Counted from the first letter of the stretch, positions 34,604-43,326 are shown. The stretch is DNA of 59,886 bases from JAOAFZ01 sp964407325 (GCA_964407325.1 CAYOVA010000006.1:1-59886); one strand, 5' to 3'. The notes: generated by a model from the sequence alone, not told the origin. Numbers and translations: made by a program.

Positions 34604-34867
34604 TCAACCCCGGCTTAACAGCAAATACCGGATTATCTTTTCATCATAATTCATTTTTTTCTTCATGTCACTAATTGTTTTCGGATCAGCTCCTATCTGG
34701 TAGGTAAAGTAAAAAGCGGATGTTTCTTTTTTAATAGGATAGGCAAGGTCTCTTTTACCCCATTTCTGTTCCTTTTCCACTTTGGCGTCGAATTCTTTGA
34801 TGATAGCTTTGACAGCGTCTGCATCCTTTTCGGTGCGCACAATGACTGTAAGTTCGTAAGCGTTCAT
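34604..34867 (-). CDS. rpsF: 30S ribosomal protein S6
   Basis: 87 residues from ATG 34867 (MNAYELTVIVRTEKDAD), preferred over the TTG at 34879. WGKRDLAYPIKKETSAFYFTYQ and a final DEKIIRYLLL match S6. First gene of rpsF-ssb-rpsR. The promoter is TTGATT (34923-34928), 17 bp, TATTAT (34900-34905, minus), giving a leader of roughly 25-28 nt. Confidence 0.94.
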   Translation of the reverse strand: MNAYELTVIVRTEKDADAVKAIIKEFDAKVEKEQKWGKRDLAYPIKKETSAFYFTYQIGADPKTISDMKKKMNYDEKIIRYLLLSRG

Positions 34868-34944
34868 AGTACAATACAAATGTGATTTCTAATCTAGATA
34901 TAATAGTAGGAATAGCTTGAAAAATCAAGCGGAAGTTAGTGTAT
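34868..34944. promoter_or_regulatory. divergent intergenic region, rpsF promoter
   Basis: Holds the rpsF promoter (TTGATT-17-TATTAT on the minus strand; the -35 lies in a small CTTGA/TCAAG hairpin). On the plus strand no convincing promoter for the glycosyltransferase gene is seen; a TATAAT at 34948-34953 lies between two candidate ATG codons. Confidence 0.5.
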
Positions 34945-36912
34945 ATGTATAATATGAAACAAATACATCCCACATTGCCAGCTGAACGAGGTTCAGGTGG
35001 CTTACGTGGATGGATACCCGGTAAGGGTGCTAAACTACCCCTCGTTCTTTTTCTTATTTCGATTTTTATTCTGCTTATTTATACACGCTTAGTAAACCTT
35101 GGTTGGGGCCTTCCCTATCCGATGCATCCAGATGAACGGAATATGGTACTTTCGATAATCCAGCTTAAATGCGATACTACCACTTGGGTTGACTGCCTGC
35201 ACCCCCACTTTTTTGCGTATGGCCAGTTACCCATGTATACAGCATACTTTCTGGTAAAAATTACGTACTTTTTCCAGGGGGATATCGGGAAGGCAATTTC
35301 ATTTGAGGACGCTACCCTTGCGTTGCGCTTTATTTCCGCGATCTGTTCTGTTGCTGCAGCACTATTTATGTACCATTCGTTAAGTTTGCTTTCATTAGGG
35401 TGGTTTAAGAAAAAAAGAACTTTGAGCGTAGATGGTGTCTTATTTAAGCGTCTGCTCGCATTAACCAGCCTGGTTATTGTCTTTGTGCCTGGATTTATTC
35501 AGTTAGCCCACTTTGGTACTACAGAATCTATTTTGATGACTGCTTATTCGGCGCTTATCTGGCTGAGCCTGGTGTTGTTCAACAAAAAAATCGCTTATGG
35601 TAACTATGTTCTTTTTGCAGGGATTGTAACGGGAATGGCGCTGGCCAGTAAGGTTTCTGCACTGCCCTTTGGACTGATACCGCTTATTACGCTGGCGGCA
35701 GGTTTGCGTTTGCAGTTTCCCAAAAGTAAAAAAGCGCTACAAACGAAGAAAGGGAGATCCCAAATTGCAACAGCAGTAAGAAAACTGGCAAAGCAAACAG
35801 GATTTGCCTTCATCTACGGCGGAATCTCTTTTCTGCTAGCCTTTTTGCTCAGCCCATACAACTGGCTCTACTTCAGCGATTTTTACTCTTCGATGCAGTA
35901 TGAATCAGGAGTTGGTTTTGGCACTTTTGATGTGTTCTATACCCGAAGCTTTTTTATCACGGCACCGGTATTGTTCCAGTTTGGAGCTATCCTACCTTAT
36001 GTACTCGGTTTGCCGGTACTGTTATTATTTATTGCCGGGTTTCTGTTACTCCCTTGGAAAAGCAAAAGTTTTGTTTTGTTGCGCATTGCCTTTTTGCTGT
36101 ATTTCCTGCCTCAGGCGTTCCTGTATGCAAAATGGACACGCTTTATTGCACCTGTATTTCCTGTTGCTGTTTTGATTGCTGCTGCTTTTCTTGTTCAGGT
36201 GTATTTTTTCCTGCGGGAAAAGGTTAAAGCACAAGGTAAATCTCGCAAGGCAATGGGAGTACGGGCAGTGTATTCGTTGCTTGTTTTGGTTGCCATTCTA
36301 CCCGGTATGGCGTTTCTTTCGGTATATACAAAGCCGGATGTCCGCTACTATGCCTCGTACTGGATGTTCCAAAATATCCCGGAAGGAAGCACTTTGCTCG
36401 CCGAAACAGCCAATGTGGTAGATGTTCCTATCGTCCCGCCGGATGCAGACTGGCAAACGCGAAATTTTAACTATATTTCCTTTGATTTTTATAATCTTGA
36501 CACTAATCCCATGTTGACTACCGACTTACAGCAGCATCTTTCGAATGCTGATTACATAGTGGTAAATACCCGAAGAGTCTTTAAAAACCATACCTGCTTT
36601 GTGCCTGATGAACACCGCTTTAAACCACTTCTTTCAATAGACCAGCGGTTGCCGCTTCCATTATTTACTCCGGTTACAGACCAAGCGGAACGTTGTAGTA
36701 TGCTGCAGCAAAAATATCCACAGCTTCAAAAGTATTACAGCGATTTGTTTTCGGGCAAAGGTGGATTTGTTCAGGTTGCCGAGTTTGCATCTTACCCTGA
36801 GATTTCATTATTTGGGCAAACGTTAATTGAATTTCCCGATGAAAATGCGGAAGAAACCTGGAGTGTATTTGACCATCCCGTTGTACGGATATATAAACGG
36901 AAAGAAAACTAA
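34945..36912 (+). CDS. GT39/ArnT-like polyprenyl-phosphate-dependent glycosyltransferase
   Basis: Large integral membrane transferase (GT-C fold) using a lipid-linked sugar to modify proteins or glycans outside the membrane. About 655 residues with some ten hydrophobic segments and a C-terminal soluble domain of roughly 200 residues. The first extracellular loop has PMHPDERNM, the acidic pair expected for catalysis or metal binding in this superfamily. The exact start is uncertain (GTG 34939, ATG 34945 or ATG 34954). The Thr/Ser-rich stalks of the surface proteins here would be natural O-glycosylation targets, but this is inference. The stop overlaps the convergent gene by 4 nt. Confidence 0.82.
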   Translation: MYNMKQIHPTLPAERGSGGLRGWIPGKGAKLPLVLFLISIFILLIYTRLVNLGWGLPYPMHPDERNMVLSIIQLKCDTTTWVDCLHPHFFAYGQLPMYTAYFLVKITYFFQGDIGKAISFEDATLALRFISAICSVAAALFMYHSLSLLSLGWFKKKRTLSVDGVLFKRLLALTSLVIVFVPGFIQLAHFGTTESILMTAYSALIWLSLVLFNKKIAYGNYVLFAGIVTGMALASKVSALPFGLIPLITLAAGLRLQFPKSKKALQTKKGRSQIATAVRKLAKQTGFAFIYGGISFLLAFLLSPYNWLYFSDFYSSMQYESGVGFGTFDVFYTRSFFITAPVLFQFGAILPYVLGLPVLLLFIAGFLLLPWKSKSFVLLRIAFLLYFLPQAFLYAKWTRFIAPVFPVAVLIAAAFLVQVYFFLREKVKAQGKSRKAMGVRAVYSLLVLVAILPGMAFLSVYTKPDVRYYASYWMFQNIPEGSTLLAETANVVDVPIVPPDADWQTRNFNYISFDFYNLDTNPMLTTDLQQHLSNADYIVVNTRRVFKNHTCFVPDEHRFKPLLSIDQRLPLPLFTPVTDQAERCSMLQQKYPQLQKYYSDLFSGKGGFVQVAEFASYPEISLFGQTLIEFPDENAEETWSVFDHPVVRIYKRKEN

Positions 36913-37553
36913 AATTCTGGACTGCCGGATAGCGCTTTTGGAGTTGATTGTGTTGATTCTCCTAAACCATTCTGATTTCCACGCTGAATGAGTTGCTGAA
37001 TCAGCTCCCTATCCACAGATGCCCTCGCTTCAAAATCGTCAATCATTAGTTGTCTTGCGGAGGTTATATTTCCGGATAACTTCACATCGTCTGCATGTAA
37101 AAGACTATCTGACATATCCTTGTGTAGTCCTTTCAACATAATTCTTCGAATTTCCATTTCGAATACGGGATCTGAAAGTAGTTCAGTAGAAATGCCAATT
37201 TCTCCAAATTCTTCTGGAAGCATCAGAATTGAGGCAGTACCTCCGATAAAATCTACAAAAGGTGCAAATCCACCTTCTAACTCACCCTTTGCATATTCTT
37301 CTAAAGCCATTAACAACACCTTTCTATCAGAGCCAAGTTGCGTTCCTTTGTACTTCTCTCTAAGAGCGTCCATTCTCTTTTGAAGTGCAGGTTTGTTTCT
37401 TCTTACAAAGTCTTTTCTTAAAAAGCCATTATCAGCTGTTACTCCTACTGAGTTGGAAATTGATCCTGTCTCAGGATCGCTAAAACGACGATGACGAAGA
37501 ACTTCCCCTAACGTGTATGCGAATGGTTGATTTTCAGCTTCAAGTGATGACAT
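36909..37553 (-). CDS. hypothetical soluble protein
   Basis: Not recognised. 214 residues, no membrane segment or signal. Charged, mostly helical; a middle part GGFAPFVDFIGGTASILMLPEEFG is the only hydrophobic stretch, and the C-terminus is Gln/Asn/Ser rich (RELIQQLIQRGNQNGLGES). Likely cytosolic. Convergent with the preceding glycosyltransferase (4-nt overlap) and divergent from the SIMPL gene. Confidence 0.6.
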   Translation of the reverse strand: MSSLEAENQPFAYTLGEVLRHRRFSDPETGSISNSVGVTADNGFLRKDFVRRNKPALQKRMDALREKYKGTQLGSDRKVLLMALEEYAKGELEGGFAPFVDFIGGTASILMLPEEFGEIGISTELLSDPVFEMEIRRIMLKGLHKDMSDSLLHADDVKLSGNITSARQLMIDDFEARASVDRELIQQLIQRGNQNGLGESTQSTPKALSGSPEF

Positions 37554-37577
37554 ATATTTCTTAGTTTACACTATTTT

Positions 37578-37614
37578 TTGACAAGGCTCATTTTCAGTAC
37601 TATCATAGACATCT
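37578..37614 (+). promoter_or_regulatory. near-consensus leaderless promoter of the SIMPL gene
   Basis: TTGACA (37578-37583), 17-bp spacer, TATCAT (37601-37606), 8 nt, ATG 37615. Confidence 0.65.
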
Positions 37615-38358
37615 ATGAACAAGTCATTTATCGTAAAACCCGTTGTTATCAGTGTCATTATTCTTTTTTTCCTGCTTATTGCGAAGGTATTTCATATTGC
37701 GCTCCCCGTTCAGGTTACCTCAACCACCCAAGCCACAGAACTTGCGGTTGTAGGTGAAGGGAAAGTTGATGTAGTGCCTGATTCTGCAAATGTAACTGTT
37801 GGAATAACCGTATCCAATGTCCGCAACGTGGCCGATGCTCAGAGCCAGATTAATACCACAAATAATGCTATTATTGCTGCCATGCAAAAGCTTGGTATTG
37901 ATAAAAAGAATATCAAAACCGCAAACTACTCGGTATACCCCACGTATGACTATGAAACAGGCCGTTCCATTACCGGGTACAGTGCAGATGTACAAGTCAC
38001 GATTACCACAAAAGATACCCAGCAGGTTTCACAGATTATTGAAGCAGCTACCGCTGCCGGAGCAAATACCATTTCCGGTACCAGCTTTAAAGTATCGGAT
38101 CCTGCAAAATATCGGGAAGAAGCTAGGAATCAGGCGATTAAAAATGCCCGTGAACAGGCAGAAAAGATTGCTAAGAACCTGGGAATTAAGCTGGGGAAAG
38201 TAACAAACATTGTTGAAGCTGGTGGAAGTTCACCTGTAATGCCGATGTACGATCGTTTGCAGGGCGGCGGCGGTTACGGTGCAGCTGAGGCAGCGAATTT
38301 ACAGGAAGGAACTCAAACAATTACTTCGGTGGTTACTTTGTATTTTGAGAAGCGGTAA
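37615..38358 (+). CDS. SIMPL-domain (DUF541/YggE-like) membrane-anchored protein
   Basis: 247 residues. N-terminal membrane segment (about 9-30), then the SIMPL domain: ELAVVGEGKVDVVPDSANVT, IKTANYSVYPTYDYETGRSI then GYSADVQVTI, and AIKNAREQAEKIAKNLGIKLG. Family members occur in periplasm or on the outer side of the membrane, with reported links to oxidative stress and envelope maintenance; the biochemical role is unsettled. A Gly-rich loop (LQGGGGYG) lies near the C-terminus. The toxin-like gene starts 28 nt downstream with its own promoter. Confidence 0.88.
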   Translation: MNKSFIVKPVVISVIILFFLLIAKVFHIALPVQVTSTTQATELAVVGEGKVDVVPDSANVTVGITVSNVRNVADAQSQINTTNNAIIAAMQKLGIDKKNIKTANYSVYPTYDYETGRSITGYSADVQVTITTKDTQQVSQIIEAATAAGANTISGTSFKVSDPAKYREEARNQAIKNAREQAEKIAKNLGIKLGKVTNIVEAGGSSPVMPMYDRLQGGGGYGAAEAANLQEGTQTITSVVTLYFEKR

Positions 38359-38375
38359 AAGCAGTGCTGTTATGG

Positions 38376-38386
38376 TATAATACGCA
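38376..38386 (+). promoter_or_regulatory. extended -10 leaderless promoter of the toxin-like gene
   Basis: TGGTATAAT (TATAAT at 38376-38381) ends 5 nt before ATG 38387. The TGN extension can replace a -35 box. Confidence 0.6.
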
Positions 38387-39961
38387 ATGCAAAAAGTGCG
38401 TGATTATATACGCCTCCAGAAAGCTGGAGTAGTCCGATCCTTCGTTTTAACACTCCTTTCTTTTTTTGTGGCTTCGAACATAGTTCTAGTCACCTTTAGT
38501 CCCGCTATTTTGGCTGGTGAACGGCAAAGCGTGGGCGAATTTTTTGAGAGCTATGACCGTGAAAAAGACTACCAGCCAGCTACAGAACCTATTATTACTC
38601 CCCTGCCAGGGTTTGGCGGGAATATGGGCGGAGGTGCAAATGGTGGCAGTGGGGTTGGCGGGAATGGTGCAGGCGGCTACTACAACGAACATGGGAAATG
38701 GATTGGTGAAGGAAATGTTGAAGATCTGGAATACTTTGATATTGAGGCCTTTGAAGCGGAAGAAGCTGCAAAGGCTGCAAAGAAAGGCAAAAAGCAGAAT
38801 ACCGGCAAGACCACAGTCATTCCAATGAAAACCGGAAACTGGTTTGTAGATACCTGGAATAGTGGTACGAAATGGGTTCAGGAGAAGGTTGTAAAGCCGC
38901 TGGTTGGAACAGTAAAGAAGGTAACGCAGGCAGTTGTGGGGACGATGCAGAAAGTTGCACAACAGGTGCAAAACACGGTTGTGAATGTGGGAAAGAATAT
39001 AATTAGTGGTATTCGCTCCTTTATTAACAACATACATCTTTCATCTGTACATTTAGTAAATAACGTTGCTGGTACTTTATTTACAAATAATCTCCAGAAT
39101 AAAAGTATCAACTCATCACTTGTAAATGAGAATCCATCAATATTAGGATTAAGCATTCCAGATTGGTTAAAGCCGATCCTAGGACTTACTAAAGAACAAA
39201 TTGCAGAACGTGAAAGGCTAGAAAAAATTAATCAACTGGAAAAAAAGTACAAGATTGATGTAAATGACGGAAGTAAAAAATGGGAGAAGGAAGAGTTAGT
39301 ATTGCTTGAGGAAACCTTTGAAAAAGTTCCCAGGAAGTTTTATGAAAATGAATCTTTCTTTTCAGAAAACCCTTTAAATGAAATTAAGAGAGAATCTGAA
39401 GCACCAAGGGAAAACTCTTCTATTTGTGCAGCATATCAAGGTCCAGAATTAAAACCAATTTTTACTACAACACCTCTCAATATTTACAAAACAATCAACG
39501 TTTACAACAATTCGTATAATTGTATCTCTGATTCAAGTTTAAAGATTAATACTTCATCCAGTGAATATAGAAAATTGAGTTTTAAAATTACCGTAGCACA
39601 TGAACTTACCCACTCATATGTAAGTATTAATCCTGAAGTATACGCAGAGTATGTAAAGAATTTTTGGGAGAAGAAAAAAGTGACTGCAACTATTTACAAA
39701 AATGAAAAAGTAGTTGAAGTTAAAGAGATTCAACAGTGGGTTCATAAATATAGCGATCAGAAACCTATCTCTGATTATGCAGGACCAGTAAAAGAGTACC
39801 AGTTGAAAGAAAAAAATAGTAAAGTTGTTTTCTCTGAACCTATTGGTAATCCAGAAGAAGATTTTAGTGAACTGTTAGGATACTATTTCTTTAAACCGGA
39901 ATATGTTGAAGAACAATCAGCTAAGAAATTAGAATTTATTAAAAATAAAGTATTACAATAA
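38387..39961 (+). CDS. putative polymorphic toxin: secreted protein with C-terminal zinc metallopeptidase domain
   Basis: 524 residues. Signal or anchor segment (about 16-43); a Gly/Asn-rich linker (about 75-105); an acidic-to-basic EAEEAAKAAKKGKK; then a helical WVQEKVVKPLVGTVKKVTQ-type region (about 160-205) reminiscent of pre-toxin linkers. After about residue 205 (nt 39000) composition drops sharply: counted lines are 58 % and 52 % G+C before, 30 %, 25 % and 18 % after. The C-terminal part holds AHELTHSY (H405, E406, H409) and NPEEDFSELLGYYF (E495 as possible third ligand), a gluzincin pattern like that of ATLF-type toxin peptidases. A module swap creating a new toxin is inferred. Target unknown. 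The next gene is a small membrane protein, the expected immunity position. Confidence 0.7.
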   Translation: MQKVRDYIRLQKAGVVRSFVLTLLSFFVASNIVLVTFSPAILAGERQSVGEFFESYDREKDYQPATEPIITPLPGFGGNMGGGANGGSGVGGNGAGGYYNEHGKWIGEGNVEDLEYFDIEAFEAEEAAKAAKKGKKQNTGKTTVIPMKTGNWFVDTWNSGTKWVQEKVVKPLVGTVKKVTQAVVGTMQKVAQQVQNTVVNVGKNIISGIRSFINNIHLSSVHLVNNVAGTLFTNNLQNKSINSSLVNENPSILGLSIPDWLKPILGLTKEQIAERERLEKINQLEKKYKIDVNDGSKKWEKEELVLLEETFEKVPRKFYENESFFSENPLNEIKRESEAPRENSSICAAYQGPELKPIFTTTPLNIYKTINVYNNSYNCISDSSLKINTSSSEYRKLSFKITVAHELTHSYVSINPEVYAEYVKNFWEKKKVTATIYKNEKVVEVKEIQQWVHKYSDQKPISDYAGPVKEYQLKEKNSKVVFSEPIGNPEEDFSELLGYYFFKPEYVEEQSAKKLEFIKNKVLQ

Positions 39962-39965
39962 TACT
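39954..39965 (+). promoter_or_regulatory. leaderless promoter overlapping the toxin stop codon
   Basis: TACAAT (39954-39959) covers the last toxin codons and the T of the stop, and ends 6 nt before ATG 39966. It would allow the small downstream gene to be expressed without the toxin. Confidence 0.5.
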
Positions 39966-40166
39966 ATGTATAAAAATAAATATGTATGGATTGTATTAGG
40001 CGTTCTTAGTATCCTTTTTGTTTCTTTTATATTTTTAAACGCATGTGAGGTCTATATAACTGAAAGCTTTTTAAGAGAAACAAAAAAATGCAGCTGTAAA
40101 GGTATCCAATTTCTAATTGGTGAAACTCAGTACTGTATTGGGGTAAATGAAATAATTCAGTTTTAA
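39966..40166 (+). CDS. small membrane protein, candidate immunity protein
   Basis: 66 residues. One N-terminal membrane segment (YVWIVLGVLSILFVSFIFL) followed by NACEV, which loosely resembles a lipobox, then a short outside domain with KKCSCKGIQFLIG and QYCIGVNE, a C-x-C ... Y-C-x-G arrangement that could form disulfides or bind metal. Composition is AT-rich like the toxin end (about 25 % G+C in the first line). It starts 4 nt after the metallopeptidase gene and has its own -10. Size, position, topology and shared composition make it an immunity candidate; no homolog is recognised. Confidence 0.55.
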   Translation: MYKNKYVWIVLGVLSILFVSFIFLNACEVYITESFLRETKKCSCKGIQFLIGETQYCIGVNEIIQF

Positions 40167-40172
40167 GTCTGA

Positions 40173-41126
40173 TCACCGCGAAAACGAACGCTTAATCACC
40201 TCTTCGATAGTTTCGTTTTCTACTGTTATATCAACATAATCCAGTTCCGGTAGAATAGTGGATAACACTTTTGGAAGATCCTCTTTTTGAACATGGATCT
40301 TTAATTGCGGGTGGTCATATTCATGTTTGTACTTCTTCATAACATCAGGCAAAGTTGCTTTTTTATTAAGGGTAATTGTGACAATCTTTTCCTGTGAGTG
40401 TTTATTCACCAGCTTTTCGAGTGTATCGTCAAAAACAAGTTCTCCTTTGTCTATAAGGATTACCCGTTTAGCCAATTGCTGCACATCCTGCATGTAGTGC
40501 GAAGTTAAGATAATTGTCGCTTTGTACTTCTCCTGATAGTCCTTAATAAAGTTCCGTATAATCGATTGGGCAAAGATATCCAGACCAAGAGTGGGTTCAT
40601 CTAAAAACAGTATTTTCGGATGGTGGATAAGGGATGCAATCAGTTCCAGACGCATGCGCTGTCCTAATGATAAAGTGCGCACTGGCTGATCGATAAAACT
40701 ATTTACATCAAGCAACTCACTTAACTCCCCTACTGTCTTTTTATAATCAGCATCGGTAATTTCATAGATTTCTTTGTTTACCAAAAATGAATCGGTTGCG
40801 GGAAGGTCCCACAAGAGCTGGTTTTTCTGTCCCATTACAAAACCAATCTGTTTTAGAAAGCGGTAATCTTTTTCAAAAGGAACATAGCCCAGAATATCTA
40901 TTTTGCCGGAAGTGGGATACAAAATCCCGGAAAGCATTTTGAGCGTTGTAGTTTTTCCCGCTCCATTCGGTCCGATAAAGCCTATTAACTCCCCTTCCCC
41001 GATCTCAAAAGAAATTTTTTTAACAGCGGTATACGATTTATATTGCCGGTTAAAAAAATCTTTTATGGGATTTCCGCTTTTTTTAGGAGAAAGATACGTT
41101 TTGGTTAAGTTCTGTACTGATATCAT
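40173..41126 (-). CDS. ABC-2 exporter ATP-binding protein
   Basis: 317 residues. Walker A GPNGAGKTTT (about 53-62), signature LSLGQRMRLEL, Walker B ILFLDEPTLGLD, switch His in TSHYMQD. An insertion of about 15 residues near the start (SPKKSGNPIKDFFNRQYKS) and the C-terminal extension are typical of the subfamily paired with two DUF990-type permeases. Last of a three-gene operon (1 nt after the preceding stop). The substrate is unknown; export of a lipid or drug-like molecule is possible. Confidence 0.9.
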   Translation of the reverse strand: MISVQNLTKTYLSPKKSGNPIKDFFNRQYKSYTAVKKISFEIGEGELIGFIGPNGAGKTTTLKMLSGILYPTSGKIDILGYVPFEKDYRFLKQIGFVMGQKNQLLWDLPATDSFLVNKEIYEITDADYKKTVGELSELLDVNSFIDQPVRTLSLGQRMRLELIASLIHHPKILFLDEPTLGLDIFAQSIIRNFIKDYQEKYKATIILTSHYMQDVQQLAKRVILIDKGELVFDDTLEKLVNKHSQEKIVTITLNKKATLPDVMKKYKHEYDHPQLKIHVQKEDLPKVLSTILPELDYVDITVENETIEEVIKRSFSR

Positions 41127-41127
41127 A

Positions 41128-41913
41128 TTAACTGCTTGCGCTTTGATACTTTGCTAATGCCAATTGCCACATCATAATTGAAAAGAGCATAAAGAGCAAG
41201 GCAACAGCAAAACTGATAAAAATAAACTCCGGAGCGAGTATTCCGAGAACCGATTTAACCGGGAAGGCCATCATAATTCCCACGGGAAGCACAAAGGTAA
41301 TTATGGAACGAAGCGGTTCTGAATAGATGTCGATCGGGAACGAAGCAAAGCGTGTTATATCACGATATATCATAATTGTATGATCTACTTCGGTACTGAT
41401 AATTCCCAGAGCTAATACAAGTATATGGAAGGCAGTGGCAATAAAAATACCGTTAAGAATAAGGAGTGTGTACCAGATAAGATTTACTGCTTCTATGCCG
41501 GGAATTATTGCTAACAAATAGCCTGCAGCAGCAATGTAGAGCACTGTTGGAATAATATCCAGCACATCTACTCCACCAATAAGAACCCGGACAAACGGAT
41601 GGACTGGTTTTACAAGAATGGTGTCGAAGTCACCCGAGAGTATAAGTGGTCTAAAACGGTATACTTCGCGGTACAGTAATTGAGTGATACTGTCTACAAT
41701 ATTGTAGGTCATGTAAAACAGCAATGTTTCCTGAATAGTGTATCCTGCGAGAAACTTTGTTCTATCTAGCAGAACGACAATAAAGACACCTGCCATTACC
41801 GTTCGCAGCAGCTTTCCAAAAAGAAATATCAATGCACTACTCTTGTGTTCAAGAGAGATTCGCATACTATTGATCGAGTATCTTTTGAGAACGCTCAGGT
41901 ATTTTTTTATCAT
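41128..41913 (-). CDS. ABC-2 family permease (second subunit)
   Basis: 261 residues with about six membrane segments. The N-terminus SVLKRYSINSMRISLEHKSS is the short cytosolic lead of DUF990-type ABC-2 permeases; IYSEPLRSIITFVLPVGIMMAFPVKSVLG is the typical late loop plus helix. Pairs with the similar permease at 41919 (YPEPLYNALLFTPFPYLVYVP at the same place), so the transporter is probably a heterodimer with an ATPase dimer. 5 nt after the upstream stop. Confidence 0.85.
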   Translation of the reverse strand: MIKKYLSVLKRYSINSMRISLEHKSSALIFLFGKLLRTVMAGVFIVVLLDRTKFLAGYTIQETLLFYMTYNIVDSITQLLYREVYRFRPLILSGDFDTILVKPVHPFVRVLIGGVDVLDIIPTVLYIAAAGYLLAIIPGIEAVNLIWYTLLILNGIFIATAFHILVLALGIISTEVDHTIMIYRDITRFASFPIDIYSEPLRSIITFVLPVGIMMAFPVKSVLGILAPEFIFISFAVALLFMLFSIMMWQLALAKYQSASS

Positions 41914-41918
41914 AATTA

Positions 41919-42710
41919 TTAGCGTCCAAAAAATGCAAACTCACGTAATCCTTTTCTCCACATATAGGTGACCAAGCCCCAGGTTGTTATCAACCAGAAA
42001 ACGCCTCCGGCGGCAAAGTAATAGGTCTCACTGGTTAACCCTTTTATAAATACAACTGCCGGAACATACACAAGGTACGGGAATGGTGTAAATAACAGCG
42101 CATTGTAAAGGGGCTCGGGATAGATGTCCAACGGAAAGAGTGTTCCTGCAACTATTGAGAAAAAGATCATGAAAATAAACCTTGGTGCCCAGATTTCTGA
42201 AGTCCAGAATGCAATCAAAGAAAGGCTTGTGGAAATGTAGAAGGAGATAAGCGTTGCCAGAACAATAAATCCAAGAAACACAGCTATATGAAGTACATCA
42301 GATGGCAGAACAAATTCCGGCTTAAAAATCAGTGTAAAAAGAAAAATTTCTGCAATTGAAAAAAGAGTATTGAGAATCTTATCAACTACTTCACGGGAAC
42401 CCACCCTGAAAAAATAACTTGAAGGTTTTAAAATAAAGTTAATAATATCGCCATTCCGGATTTCTCCCGCAATCTGATCTGTGCGACTACTCAGGATAAC
42501 TGCATTCAGAAAATTTGCCAGAAAGATGTACGTAAAGATCATTGGCTTTGTGTAACCGGCAATCTCGGGACTGGCGAGCAAAGCCTGAGTCCACAAAAAG
42601 TACAACAGCAATAGAGAAAACATTGTTCGTACACGCCATAAAATAAAATTTAGTCGATAGGCAATGTAGGTATTTACTGTTGCCATGGCAATGTACCAGA
42701 AGAGCTTCAT
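41919..42710 (-). CDS. ABC-2 family permease (first subunit)
   Basis: 263 residues, about six membrane segments. Starts KLFWYIAMATVNTYIAYRLNF, then RTDQIAGEIRNGDIINFILKP, a conserved cytosolic loop in this family (the partner has GDFDTILVKPVHP). First gene of the three-gene exporter operon. TATAAT (42717-42722, minus) ends 6 nt before ATG 42710, so the mRNA is predicted leaderless. Divergent from a secreted hypothetical protein, a possible partner or substrate-related gene. Confidence 0.85.
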   Translation of the reverse strand: MKLFWYIAMATVNTYIAYRLNFILWRVRTMFSLLLLYFLWTQALLASPEIAGYTKPMIFTYIFLANFLNAVILSSRTDQIAGEIRNGDIINFILKPSSYFFRVGSREVVDKILNTLFSIAEIFLFTLIFKPEFVLPSDVLHIAVFLGFIVLATLISFYISTSLSLIAFWTSEIWAPRFIFMIFFSIVAGTLFPLDIYPEPLYNALLFTPFPYLVYVPAVVFIKGLTSETYYFAAGGVFWLITTWGLVTYMWRKGLREFAFFGR

Positions 42711-42767
42711 TAGGATATTATACTCGGCAGTGTTTACAAAACTACAGGGTTATGTATAATACTCGAA
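42711..42767. promoter_or_regulatory. divergent leaderless promoters
   Basis: Minus: TATAAT (42717-42722), 6 nt from ATG 42710. Plus: TTTACA (42733-42738), 16 bp, TATAAT (42755-42760), 7 nt from ATG 42768. Confidence 0.6.
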
Positions 42768-43271
42768 ATGAAATTGCGATATCGATTAGCACCGTATGCT
42801 TTGCTCGTCGCTGCATTGGTTGGAATTGGTGCTACCAGTCCCAGAGAGGAATACGAAGTTTTCCCGACAATAACCGAAGGTCCTGCCCAGCCACCGGGCT
42901 CTCCCTGTGAAGGCGGTTACCATGTGTTGCCCGGGTACGTTCACTCCAATTTTTTGCCGGGTGAACCTGTTTTGACGCGGTTTGGTGACGAAAGCGAGGT
43001 AACTTTCTTCTTAAATCAACCTGGTTTTGGTGCTGCTATAGTCAATTCTCCTCCCCATTATGTATACGAAGGTGGAATGGCACAAGGTACCTGGAATCCT
43101 GTCACTTCCGTTGAAGGTGAAGCGTTTTACGGTGCCAGTGTCGGAATTCGCCCGGTTCATCTGGGGACAAGTGGACATAGTAATACTTCCGAAGCTCCTG
43201 GAGGCGCAGCGGTGTGTAGTGACGGTAGTGAATACTACCTGCGCCCTACTTCTTCTGGTGCAAGAAAGTAA
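42768..43271 (+). CDS. secreted hypothetical protein
   Basis: Not recognised. 167 residues. A signal peptide is evident (KLRYRLAPYALLVAALVGIGATS), with cleavage likely near GATS. The mature part is Pro/Gly rich with three Cys (two after cleavage flanking the domain: SPCEGG and AVCSDG) that could form a disulfide, and several His near the end (VHLGTSGHSNTS). No membrane segment beyond the signal. Divergently arranged with the ABC exporter and followed 55 nt later by the acyl-CoA synthetase, which has its own promoter. Confidence 0.6.
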   Translation: MKLRYRLAPYALLVAALVGIGATSPREEYEVFPTITEGPAQPPGSPCEGGYHVLPGYVHSNFLPGEPVLTRFGDESEVTFFLNQPGFGAAIVNSPPHYVYEGGMAQGTWNPVTSVEGEAFYGASVGIRPVHLGTSGHSNTSEAPGGAAVCSDGSEYYLRPTSSGARK

Positions 43272-43291
43272 GTATCGTATGTACCTCGACC

Positions 43292-43326
43292 TTGCACAAT
43301 TAAGCTGACTTCTTTACTATTAGGAA
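43292..43326 (+). promoter_or_regulatory. leaderless promoter of the acyl-CoA synthetase gene
   Basis: TTGCAC (43292-43297), 17-bp spacer, TACTAT (43315-43320), 6 nt, ATG 43327. Confidence 0.6.
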
